Shown here piece after piece: positions 35,237 to 44,985 of a stretch of DNA of 64,000 nucleotides. This DNA is from Corynebacterium gallinarum (GTDB lineage Bacteria; Actinomycetota; Actinomycetes; Mycobacteriales; Mycobacteriaceae). How positions within the stretch are numbered: the stretch's first letter is position 1; the number at the start of each line of letters is the position of its first letter. Under the pieces are notes generated by a model. That model was not told the origin of the DNA. It ran no database searches and was given only the letters and a program-made list of their open reading frames with translations. The stretch covers positions 1 to 64,000 of the forward strand of contig NZ_JACSPR010000014.1 in NCBI RefSeq assembly GCF_014837045.1, read 5' to 3'. Made by a program: the position numbers and the translations under genes.

Positions 35237-35887
35237 ATGATGCACCCAGCCCCCGCCGACGACAATGAGGTTCTTGTGACCGAGACGAACGACGACACCT
35301 TCCTGCCGGTCTTTGCCCGCCAGCGTCCTTTCTCCCTCATCCTGCTGGTCACCGGCGTGATCGGCTGGGTGGCCTCCGGTATCCTGGTGCTTGAACGCCT
35401 GGCCCTCTACGAGGACGCCGAGCATGTCACCACCTGTGACATCAACGCCCTGGTCTCCTGCGGAAAAGTGATGGGCACCTGGCAGTCCGAACTCTTCGGC
35501 TTCCCCAACCCGTTGATCGGCATCGTCGCCTTCGCCGTGGTCATCACCACCGCGATGGCCATGCTGTCGCGGGCACGCTTCTCCGACTGGTACTGGGGAG
35601 GTTTGCAGGCGGGTGTGACCGTGGGCCTGCTGTTCATCATCTGGCTGTGGTACCAGGCGCTGTTCGTCATCCATATTTTGTGCCTGTACTGCATGGTGGT
35701 GTGGGCGATGATGGTCCCGCTGTTTATCCTGCTCACAGTACGCAACCTCGCCCACGGCCTCTTCCCCGCCTCCTCTGCTGTGGTGCGGTTTGCCTCCCAG
35801 TGGGCAGGCACCCTGATCGCCGTGGTGTACGTCGCTGTGGCGGCCTCGGTGTTTTTCAGCTTCTACTCCGATTTCACCACCCTTTGA
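35237..35887 (+). CDS. vitamin K epoxide reductase (VKOR) family protein
   Basis: A 216-residue membrane protein with five hydrophobic segments. The VKOR redox centre is C-L-Y-C in a membrane helix, and the loop cysteine pair is CDINALVSC. It passes electrons from the DsbA-like partner to quinone, keeping disulfide formation running. It directly follows the dsbA-like gene. A later GTG (35276) is an alternative start. Its 3' end is followed by a gene remnant and an IS6-type copy. Confidence 0.9.
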   Translation: MMHPAPADDNEVLVTETNDDTFLPVFARQRPFSLILLVTGVIGWVASGILVLERLALYEDAEHVTTCDINALVSCGKVMGTWQSELFGFPNPLIGIVAFAVVITTAMAMLSRARFSDWYWGGLQAGVTVGLLFIIWLWYQALFVIHILCLYCMVVWAMMVPLFILLTVRNLAHGLFPASSAVVRFASQWAGTLIAVVYVAVAASVFFSFYSDFTTL

Positions 35888-35915
35888 CGCTCATGCACTG
35901 TGGTTTTTCACGCCT

Positions 35916-36140
35916 CTACCGACAGCCCGGGGCTCGCGCAGCTGCCTGTCGGCAGCACTGACGATCCCCACCAGCAGACCCGGTGACGGTGGTGTCGCCT
36001 GAGCCCTGGGGCTTTGTCCAGTGTTGGACGAGCAGCTGCTGGGCCTCGTCCTGGCTGAGTTCATTGATGACCTCCGGGGATAGACGAAGATCCTGTTCCA
36101 GGGCCTGAAGCAGCCACGGCGGCAAGGTGGAGGTCGGGAA
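35916..36140 (-). pseudogene. 3' fragment of a gene cut by the IS6-type element
   Basis: A minus-strand frame enters from the insertion-sequence end and reads LPPWLLQALEQDLRLSPEVI and then NELSQDEAQQLLVQHW before stopping at 35916. It has no start of its own. A gene start truncated at the other end of the same insertion sequence (36995-37087) is on the same strand, so both may be parts of one interrupted gene, although no target duplication is seen. The product is not recognised. Confidence 0.4.
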
Positions 36141-36994
36141 GGTGCTGTTGCAAAGTTGGGGCAGTAGGAAGAGCGACGTGAAATAATCACAGCCATGGGT
36201 ATCTTCTCGGGTCGTCATTTCCCCCGTGACATCATTCTGTGGGCAGTGCGCAGGTCACTGCCGCTACGGGGTGAGCTGACCTAAGATCTGGAGGAAATGA
36301 TGACTTCAGCGGGGCGTGCCGGTTGATCACACCACGATTCTCACCGCTGGGTCCAGAAATACGGCCCTGAGTTGGACAAGCAAACACGGTGGTACCGGCA
36401 GGTACCTGATTGGCAGGCCAGTTCCTGGCGGGTGGATGAGACCTATATCCGGGTCGGCGGCAGGTGGTGCTATCTCTGATCTGGCGGTCACCGCTGGTGG
36501 GCATACCCTGGATTTTTACCTCTCTCCGAAGCGGAACGTGGCCGCAGCGAAGCGTTTCCTGGCCAAGGCCCTCAGATCCAATGCGTCAGCCGGGTCCCCG
36601 CGGGTGATTAATACAGATAAGGCACCCTCCCTAGCCAGGGCAATCGCCGAGTTGAAGTCAGAGGGAATCTGCCCGCCAACAGTGGAACACCGGCAGGTGA
36701 AATACCTCAACAACATCCTGGAAGGCGACCATGGTCGGCTGAAGCGGATCCTCGGGCCGAAAGGCGCGTTTAAGAACCGGACATCTGCATATCGGACGTT
36801 GAAAGGGATGGAAGCGATGCACTCGATTCACGGAAAGGGCAAGGCACGATGTTTGACCTCACGGGCAACCGAACCCGGACGCGGTGATCGTCAACCAGGT
36901 CTTCGAGACGGCCTGAGAACGCCCACACGCAGCGGCCATCAGGGAATGAGAAACTGAGTCTTCGCGGCTCTCCCCCCAACTTTGCAACAGCACC
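36141..36994 (+). mobile_element. IS6-family insertion sequence, copy A (854 bp)
   Basis: Terminal inverted repeats GGTGCTGTTGCAAAGTTGGG (36141-36160) and its complement (36975-36994) are typical of IS6/IS26-type ends. No 8-bp target duplication flanks it. Copy B at 57294-58125 is in the same orientation and closely related. The two bound the copper and cytochrome c maturation segment. Confidence 0.85.
36195..36916 (+). pseudogene. IS6-family transposase, copy A, multiply frameshifted
   Basis: Pieces in different frames give MGIFSGRHFPRDIILWAV, RWVQKYGPELDKQTRWYRQV, DWQASSWRVDETYIRVGGRW, the YLSPKRNVAAAKRFLAKAL segment and HRQVKYLNNILEGDHGRLK, i.e. a complete IS6 DDE transposase interrupted by several shifts and stops. 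Two of the lesions (an extra 2 bases after HTTI, and a stop after GGRWCYL) are shared with copy B at 57348, so the family was already broken before it was duplicated here. Confidence 0.85.
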
Positions 36995-37087
36995 GGCCAA
37001 AGCGGCGTCGATGGCTTCGGTGAGCTTGTCGACGTCCAGGTCATCGGTGGGGTTGGGGTGGGTGGTGACCATGGCGGTGGTGGTCAT
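36995..37087 (-). pseudogene. 5' fragment of a gene truncated by the IS6-type element
   Basis: A perfect AGGAGG site 4 bases before an ATG at 37087 starts MTTTAMVTTHPNPTDDLDVD and runs ~31 codons straight into the end of IS6 copy A. The product is unrecognised. The remaining 37088-37419 holds only the pdxS promoter region. Confidence 0.5.
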
Positions 37088-37419
37088 AGATCCTCCTGAG
37101 ATCGCATCGATCGGGCGTGGCCCCGAGGCTAACCATTCTCGTTCAGGGTGGACGCCTGGGAGCCGGATCTTCATCAAAACTTCACACAGTCCGCTTCAGC
37201 AGAAGGGCCGTCAGGGCCGTGGCATGTTCGCAGGGGTGCACCCCTTGAACTGCGAAAAAGAAGAGGTCTAACGGCAGCGGGGTGCTTGTTTCTTCCCTAG
37301 ACGCCAGGACCATGTGTTCGCGGGGTGGTGAGGACTCACCGGCTACAGTCAATCAGGTTCACAACCAGGTCCCCTTAACAGCTGTGCTACCGAGGGGACT
37401 CGACTAAGGAGGCCACACC

Positions 37420-38316
37420 ATGACCAGCCATACATCTTTCTCCGCCTCCGATCGTGTGCGTCGCGGCCTGGCGGACCAGTTCAAGGGCGGCGTCATCATG
37501 GACGTCGTCACCCCCGAGCAGGCGAAGATCGCCGAGGACGCCGGAGCCACCGCCGTCATGGCGCTCAAGCGGGTGCCGGCCGACATCCGCGCCCAGGGCG
37601 GGGTCTCCCGCATGTCCGACCCGGACATGATCGACGGCATCATCGCCACCGTGTCGATCCCGGTCATGGCGAAGGTCCGCATCGGCCACTTCGTCGAGGC
37701 CCAGGTGCTCCAGTCCCTCGGCGTCGATTTCATCGACGAGTCCGAGGTGCTCACCCCGGCCGACTACACCCACCACATCGACAAGTTCGCCTTCGACGTG
37801 CCCTTCGTCTGTGGCGCCACCAACCTCGGTGAGGCCCTGCGCCGCATCAACGAGGGTGCGGCGATGATCCGCTCCAAGGGGGAGGCCGGCACCGGTGACG
37901 TCTCCAACGCCGTCACCCACATCCGCACCATCCGCGCGGAGACCAACCGCCTGACCTCCATGGCCGAGGACGAGCTCTTCGTCGCCGCCAAGGAGCTGCA
38001 GGCCCCCTACGAACTGGTCGTCGAGGTCGCCCGCGAAGGGAAGCTGCCGGTGCCGCTGTTCACCGCCGGCGGCATCGCCACCCCGGCGGATGCCGCCATG
38101 ATGATGCAGCTGGGTGCTGACGGCGTGTTCGTCGGCTCCGGCATCTTCAAGTCCGGCAATCCGGAGCAGCGTGCCCGCGCCATCGTCAGGGCCACCCAGA
38201 ACTACGAGGACCCGGCCATCGTCGCCGATGTCTCCCGTGGTCTGGGCGAGGCCATGGTGGGCATCAACGTCGACGACATCCCGGTCCCGCACCGCCTCTC
38301 CGAACGCGGCTGGTAG
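37420..38316 (+). CDS. pdxS: pyridoxal 5'-phosphate synthase subunit PdxS
   Basis: A 298-residue full-length PdxS ([20 protein letters not shown]). It has the active-site lysines in VMAKVRIGH and [11 protein letters not shown] and the phosphate-binding loops [11 protein letters not shown] and FVGSGIF. With a glutaminase (PdxT) it makes the PLP cofactor from ribose 5-phosphate, glyceraldehyde 3-phosphate and glutamine. No pdxT follows, so it would need a chromosomal partner or free ammonia. AAGGAGG precedes the ATG and a clean terminator follows. Finding this housekeeping gene alone inside an IS-bounded metal island is unusual and suggests it was carried along from a chromosome. Confidence 0.95.
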   Translation: MTSHTSFSASDRVRRGLADQFKGGVIMDVVTPEQAKIAEDAGATAVMALKRVPADIRAQGGVSRMSDPDMIDGIIATVSIPVMAKVRIGHFVEAQVLQSLGVDFIDESEVLTPADYTHHIDKFAFDVPFVCGATNLGEALRRINEGAAMIRSKGEAGTGDVSNAVTHIRTIRAETNRLTSMAEDELFVAAKELQAPYELVVEVAREGKLPVPLFTAGGIATPADAAMMMQLGADGVFVGSGIFKSGNPEQRARAIVRATQNYEDPAIVADVSRGLGEAMVGINVDDIPVPHRLSERGW

Positions 38317-38350
38317 CCCCACCTAACTTGCATCGAAAACTGAGCCTTAC

Positions 38351-38379
38351 AACCCGCCTGCCCGACGGACAGGCGGGTT
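38351..38379. terminator. terminator between convergent pdxS and csoR
   Basis: AACCCGCCTG (38351-38360) pairs perfectly with CAGGCGGGTT (38370-38379), followed by TT on the plus strand. It can serve pdxS and, on the other strand, the copA-YHS-csoR transcript. Confidence 0.7.
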
Positions 38380-38498
38380 TCGGCTACCTGCGAAGGAATG
38401 CGGGTTGAATTGTTCTGTCTCGGTAACTCCGGACGCCTATATGTGTGATGAGCGGTCGTGGCGAGTAGCTCGTTCGCCTGGTTCGGTTGCCATTGTGG

Positions 38499-38843
38499 TT
38501 AGGAGCGGGCGAAACGGGCGATGGCATCGGTGACTTCCTGAAATTTCGCGTCTGCAGCCTCGCCTCCCGACTGGGCGGCATCGCGCACGCAGTGCCTCAT
38601 GTGGTCATCGAGCAGGCCCAGGGCGACGTTGCGCAGGGCGGAGTTGACCGCGGAGACCTGGGTGAGGATGTCGATGCAGTACTGCTCCTCGTCGACCATG
38701 CGGTGTATTCCCCGGACCTGTCCTTCGATGCGCTTGAGTCGGGCAAGGTAGCGGTCCTTGTCGTTGATGTAGCCGTGGGTGGGGTAGCAGGTGCCCGCCG
38801 CGTCGTCGGTGGGAACGGTCTGATTAGGGGTGAGGGCATCCAT
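38499..38843 (-). CDS. csoR: copper-sensing repressor CsoR
   Basis: A 114-residue all-helical CsoR/RcnR-family repressor with the Cu(I) ligands Cys-His-Cys in EQYCIDIL and DDHMRHC, and the arginine/lysine-rich DNA-contact helix (YLARLKRIEGQVRG). Cu(I) binding releases it from DNA. The ATG at 38843 has AAGGA upstream. It is the last gene of a copA, YHS, csoR series. Three strongly similar GC-flanked dyads (TATACCC...GGGTATA) at 41681, 42085 and 52691 are its likely operators, placed before copA, copZ and the copZ-like/copB pair. Confidence 0.93.
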   Translation of the reverse strand: MDALTPNQTVPTDDAAGTCYPTHGYINDKDRYLARLKRIEGQVRGIHRMVDEEQYCIDILTQVSAVNSALRNVALGLLDDHMRHCVRDAAQSGGEAADAKFQEVTDAIARFARS

Positions 38844-38938
38844 GGTGGTTTCCTTGCTAAAAAGGGGTGGGCCGGGACGTGGTGAGCTCCAGGTCACCAC
38901 GCCCCGTTTACGTTATCCTGCTGGATGGTCGGTTGATA

Positions 38939-39211
38939 TCAGCCTGCGTGGGCGTGCTGGACGGGGTGGGCGTCAAACTTTGGTCTGCAGCCGGGGCAGC
39001 AGAGCCAGTAACGCTGGCCTTCATAGTCCCGGTAAAGGCCCTTGGTTTCTGCGGCGGCCTTGACGAGGAGGGTGCCGACCATGACGGGGCTTTCGGCCGT
39101 CTCGCCGGTAGTGTTCTCTGCGTTTGTTGGGGTGGTAGTCAGGGTCAGGACCTCCGGGGTGGATTCTTGGAGGTTCTTAGAGTGGCCGCAGCCGCAGGAG
39201 GAGTCAGACAT
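38939..39211 (-). CDS. small YHS/TRASH-type metal-binding protein
   Basis: A 90-residue cytosolic protein with an N-terminal C-G-C-G-H motif and a C-terminal YHS-like domain (Y-R-D-Y-E-G-Q-R-Y-W-L-C-C-P-G-C-R-P-K-F-D-A-H-P) rich in Cys and ending in a His cluster (QHAHAG). The domain is used to bind copper or other soft metals. It lies between copA and csoR in one transcript, so a cytosolic copper chaperone, buffer or CopA partner is likely. Family assignment is by motif only. Confidence 0.75.
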   Translation of the reverse strand: MSDSSCGCGHSKNLQESTPEVLTLTTTPTNAENTTGETAESPVMVGTLLVKAAAETKGLYRDYEGQRYWLCCPGCRPKFDAHPVQHAHAG

Positions 39212-39243
39212 GGGTGAGCGTCCTTATGAGTAGGGGGCGTGGA

Positions 39244-41598
<2,355 letters not shown>

Positions 41599-41680
41599 CA
41601 CTTATCAGTCCTCAGGGAGAGTGCATCGGTAATTATTGTCCGGTGCGGGCGGCAATCCCCGCCTTCCATAACCCTAACCA

Positions 41681-41699
41681 TATACCCCTTGGGGGTATA
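41681..41699. promoter_or_regulatory. CsoR-type operator upstream of copA
   Basis: TATACCCC-TTG-GGGGTATA is a perfect 8-3-8 dyad of the AT-flanked G/C-tract type bound by CsoR. It lies upstream of copA on its coding strand, and its core recurs at 42085 and 52691. Confidence 0.8.
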
Positions 41700-41740
41700 A
41701 AGCAAGGGTGGGTGATGTCCGCGAATCTGTGGATGAAAAC

Positions 41741-41780
41741 GGGCCCGGCCCCGCTGTGACGCAGTGCGGCGGCCGGGCCC
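41741..41780 (-). terminator. terminator of copZ
   Basis: GGGCCCGGCC (41741-41750) pairs perfectly with GGCCGGGCCC (41771-41780). Read on the minus strand, the stem follows the copZ stop and leads into GTTTTC, a typical intrinsic terminator. Confidence 0.7.
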
Positions 41781-41792
41781 TGGGGGTGGGAA

Positions 41793-42002
41793 CTAGGGCT
41801 TGAGGGTGTAGCCGGCCTCCTTGATGGCGGCGGTGACATCCTCGTCAGTGAAGTTCTCTCCGGTTACCTCCACGCGGCCGGTGCCGGGGTTCGCTTCCAC
41901 GGAGTTCACGCCTACCACCTCGCGGACCTCTTCCTCGACGGAAGACTTGCAGTGTCCGCAGGTCATACCTTTGACCATGTAGTTCTTGGTGACGGTTGCC
42001 AT
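41793..42002 (-). CDS. copZ: copper chaperone CopZ (HMA domain)
   Basis: A 69-residue ferredoxin-like HMA protein with the M-T-C-G-H-C Cu(I)-binding motif. It carries cytosolic Cu(I) to CopA and can hand copper to CsoR. It has its own CsoR-like operator (42085-42103) upstream and a strong terminator downstream, so it is a separate transcript behind copA's promoter region. Confidence 0.93.
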   Translation of the reverse strand: MATVTKNYMVKGMTCGHCKSSVEEEVREVVGVNSVEANPGTGRVEVTGENFTDEDVTAAIKEAGYTLKP

Positions 42003-42084
42003 GTGAATGTCCTTTCAGGGGGGTGGGGCCGGAGGTGGCGAAGTGGCGTCAGTGCTGGGGCACCCCTTCGACTATCCTCCAATT

Positions 42085-42103
42085 TATACCCATGGGGGGT
42101 ATA
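42085..42103. promoter_or_regulatory. CsoR-type operator upstream of copZ
   Basis: TATACCCATGGGGGGTATA, flanked by TT and AA, is an imperfect version of the dyad before copA. It lies about 83 bp upstream of the copZ start on the minus strand. Confidence 0.75.
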
Positions 42104-42349
42104 AATCAAGGAGGTGGGCAATCAGGGCAAGTGCAGGGTCTGGGTGCACTCGAAACACGCTGTGATGCCTTCCGGTCAGTGTCTCCTTGTCGCTCGGGCT
42201 CAGGTCTTTCGGGTGGTGTCCGGCATGGTGCGTGCGTGATGGGTCATGCTGTGCTCCCTATCTCGCGTCGATCCGGAAAAGCCGGTCGAGCCAGCTTGAC
42301 CACACTCTCGACCCTAGGGGCCTCCCGGCGGGACTCGGGGGTTGAACCA

Positions 42350-42369
42350 TGAAGATTTCATGAAGAAAT
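42350..42369. promoter_or_regulatory. CopR-box-like tandem repeat
   Basis: TGAAGATTT (42350-42358) and TGAAGAAAT (42361-42369) form an 11-bp-spaced direct repeat matching the corynebacterial CopR box as I recall it (TGAAGATTT repeated). It lies between the divergent copZ and second M23 peptidase, about 350 bp from each. The rest of 42104-42640 shows no gene. Confidence 0.55.
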
Positions 42370-42644
42370 CCATTCTCCATCCCGCGGCTGTGGCGCTGGA
42401 GGGGCGGCCCCAATACCTGCCCCTACTTCCCTGGGGATGGGCCCGCCCTCTGCGGGCTGTGACCAGCCATTTCCGAGTGTCACCTGGGGTTGTCTCCGGG
42501 TGCGGAAGCCCGGTCGCCAGGCTCGTGCACGTGTCGCGGGGAGTGGAAACTCGTGCCCGCTGAGGGTCAGGGCCCGCGTGTTTTCCCTGGGGAATGCGCG
42601 GACAGAGGGGTTGTCGGGGTGGGGCATCTGCAATTGAAGTGCTA

Positions 42645-42673
42645 TTGTCATCTCGAAACGATAACGCTATGAT
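42645..42673 (+). promoter_or_regulatory. sigma-70-type promoter of the second M23 peptidase
   Basis: TTGTCA (42645-42650), a 17-base spacer and TATGAT (42668-42673) form a near-consensus promoter. Transcription would start around 42680, leaving a ~30-base leader that contains the conserved GGAAGAAG ribosome binding region. Confidence 0.65.
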
Positions 42674-42710
42674 CACAATCCCGCATAGGGAAACGACGGA
42701 AGAAGATTCA

Positions 42711-43457
42711 ATGCGACTGACGGCTCAGCGGGCTCCCCGAGGAAAACATCGCAAGATCACCACCTCGCAGACCAAGGGGCGCGTGGCACTGGTGGCCGTG
42801 GCCGCCAGTGCGGTCTCCTCGGCCGGTATCGGTGGGGCCACCGCGGCCACACTGCAGGCCCAGGATGAAGCCCCGGTATCGTCGGAGGTCGCCTCCGTCG
42901 ATGTGGAGCTGGTGGCCAATGACACTGTCCTATCCTTTGATGCGGCACAGGTGGCACCGCAGATCTTGACGATCCCGGAGTATAAGCCGGTAGCCAACGT
43001 CGACGAGCAGCTGGACAAGGCGGTGGAGTACGCCGCCGAACGTGCCGAGGCTGATCGTGTGGCCCGTATTCCCTCCGTGGTGAAGCCGGCCGAGGGTATC
43101 TTCACTTCCGATTTCGGTATGCGCTGGGGCAGCCTCCACCAAGGCATTGACATCGCCAATGTCGTGGGTACCCCCATTCTCGCAGCGATGGGAGGCACCG
43201 TCATCGACTCCGGCCCGGCCTCCGGTTTCGGCCAGTGGATCCGCATCCAGCACGACGATGGCTCTATTGCCGTCTACGGCCACATGGAAACCCTTGACGT
43301 CAGCGTGGGTCAGCAGGTCACCGCCGGCCAGAAGATCGCCGGCATGGGTAGCCGAGGATTTTCTACCGGTTCCCACCTGCATTTTGAGCTCTACCCGTCC
43401 GGCAGTGGTGCCGTCGACCCCGCCCCCTGGTTTGCTCAGCACGGCATCACCTTCTAA
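42711..43457 (+). CDS. second secreted M23-family peptidase
   Basis: A 248-residue paralogue of the peptidase at 33148, with the same signal-sequence region (GRVALVAVAASAVSSAGIGG), a shorter linker (the Ala/Glu/Arg repeat is reduced) and an almost identical C-terminal M23 domain (H-Q-G-I-D-I-A, H-L-H-F-E). The ATG at 42711 follows the conserved ACGACGGAAGAAGATTC leader. The DNA identity over the C-terminal ~330 bp is very high, pointing to recent duplication or gene conversion. A decayed arsR follows, as an intact one follows the first copy. Confidence 0.9.
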   Translation: MRLTAQRAPRGKHRKITTSQTKGRVALVAVAASAVSSAGIGGATAATLQAQDEAPVSSEVASVDVELVANDTVLSFDAAQVAPQILTIPEYKPVANVDEQLDKAVEYAAERAEADRVARIPSVVKPAEGIFTSDFGMRWGSLHQGIDIANVVGTPILAAMGGTVIDSGPASGFGQWIRIQHDDGSIAVYGHMETLDVSVGQQVTAGQKIAGMGSRGFSTGSHLHFELYPSGSGAVDPAPWFAQHGITF

Positions 43458-43570
43458 ACCCACCCCACCGGGGAGAAAACCCGGCCCCGGCCCTCTGACT
43501 GCGTCTGTGGTTGAGGCGTCGAACATGCTCCCGTTTATCGTGGGTTAATGCGCTGGGTGTTTCGAGGTTT

Positions 43571-43590
43571 AGTACAGGCAACCGTGTACT
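43571..43590 (+). promoter_or_regulatory. AGTACA-N8-TGTACT dyad before the decayed arsR
   Basis: The same half-sites and spacing as at 34056-34075, located 10 bp before the ATG of the arsR pseudogene. The operator is preserved although the gene is not. Confidence 0.55.
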
Positions 43591-43600
43591 TCCTATCGTT

Positions 43601-43824
43601 ATGACTACGGTGACCCTGCCGCACATCTCCGCCTTGTCCCGGATGGGCCACGCCTTGTCCGATGACACCCGGGCCGGAATTTGCTTGCTCGATGACACGA
43701 GCCGGCTCGACCGTTTGAGCTGGCACGGCAGTTGGATGTCTTCAAGCAGGTGATGTCGAATCAGTTGGTTTGCTTGCGCGGATGTGGACTGGTGGTCTCC
43801 ACCCCGCAGGGGCGCAGCGTCTAG
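43601..43824 (+). pseudogene. decayed ArsR-family repressor
   Basis: It begins like the intact gene at 34086 (MTTVTLPHISALSRMGHALS, then DDTRAGI) but shifts frame near 43680. The downstream DNA still encodes, in another frame, QVMSNQLVCLRGCGLVVSTP before a stop. It is a broken copy of the M23-arsR module. Confidence 0.8.
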
Positions 43825-43865
43825 TGTCCGCTGGGTGATCCTCGGCAGGGGGGAGGAACCTTGGG

Positions 43866-44879
43866 TTAGTTCAGTCCAGCGTAGGAATGCAGACCAGACA
43901 CCACCAGGTTGATGAAGAACAGGTTGAAGATCATCACAGCCAGCGCCAGGATATTGATCCACGCGGCCTTGTGATCACGCCAACCTGCCGTGGCCCGGGC
44001 ATGTAGATAAGCGGCATACAGGATCCAGGAGATGAAGGAGGCTGTTTCCTTTGGGTCCCAACCCCAGAACCGACCCCACGCGGCTTCTGCCCAGATCGCC
44101 CCGAGAACAATCCCCAGGCCGAGAACCGGCAGAGTGATGATGGCCGATTTATACGCCAGCCCATCAAGCTTCTGTGCATGGGGCAGGGGTTTCGCCACCG
44201 CACCGAAGAAACCGCGCTCTTCACCCTGGGGCTGCTTGATCCGCAGGAGATACAGCAGGGAAGCGATACCGGAAACTATACCGATCGCCGCACCGAGCGA
44301 GACGGTGGAGACATGGATGGGAAGCCAGTAGGACTGTAGTGCCGGGACCACTGGTGCGGACACCGAGTACAGGTTGGTGCCACCGAAGAAGAGCAGTACC
44401 AGAATGGGCAACAACAACCACGGCCAAAAACTGCGCCATTCCTTTCGCTGGATCACAATCGAAGCGGATATCACCGACAGCACACAGATCATGGAGATGT
44501 ACTCGTACATATTTCCCAGTGGGAAACGGTCGGTGGCCAGTCCACGAAGGATCACCGATGCCAGGTGAACGACAGCCCCGAGGTACACCAGCCCCTGGGT
44601 CATGCCACCGAACTTGTCGGTGGCGTTCCTCTTCTTGGTGAATTCTTCTTCGCTGAGGGCCTCGATGTCCACACCGCTGGCTGTCTCCACCTCTTGGTTG
44701 TCTCCAGCGGAGGAGACCAGTGCTTTTGCTGTCATTTTTTCCCGTGCGCGGTGGGCGTCGATGACTCCCTGAAGCTTCACGTAGTAGATCAGTGAGAGCA
44801 CCAAGGCTAGTAGGTAGATGACGAACGCTGTCTGGAAGGCGGTGTCGGAGAATGTGGACAAGGTTTGATTAACCGGCAT
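43866..44879 (-). CDS. ccsB: system II cytochrome c biogenesis protein CcsB (CcsA-like)
   Basis: A 337-residue protein with about eight membrane helices and the heme-handling WWD-like motif W-x-x-x-x-W-G-R-F-W-G-W-D-P-K-E. It works with ResB to export heme and ligate it to apocytochrome c outside the membrane. It is the last gene of the minus-strand series tlpA-like, ccdA, resB, ccsB, 106 bp after resB. Confidence 0.93.
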   Translation of the reverse strand: MPVNQTLSTFSDTAFQTAFVIYLLALVLSLIYYVKLQGVIDAHRAREKMTAKALVSSAGDNQEVETASGVDIEALSEEEFTKKRNATDKFGGMTQGLVYLGAVVHLASVILRGLATDRFPLGNMYEYISMICVLSVISASIVIQRKEWRSFWPWLLLPILVLLFFGGTNLYSVSAPVVPALQSYWLPIHVSTVSLGAAIGIVSGIASLLYLLRIKQPQGEERGFFGAVAKPLPHAQKLDGLAYKSAIITLPVLGLGIVLGAIWAEAAWGRFWGWDPKETASFISWILYAAYLHARATAGWRDHKAAWINILALAVMIFNLFFINLVVSGLHSYAGLN

Positions 44880-44985
44880 GGGGATGTGGATTCCTTTTGC
44901 AGAACATTGGATGTGGATCTACGGGAAAGTCAAGGTCGGTTCAAGTCATGAGAGGGTGCGCCGTTCTCGGTGGATAGATGAAGGA

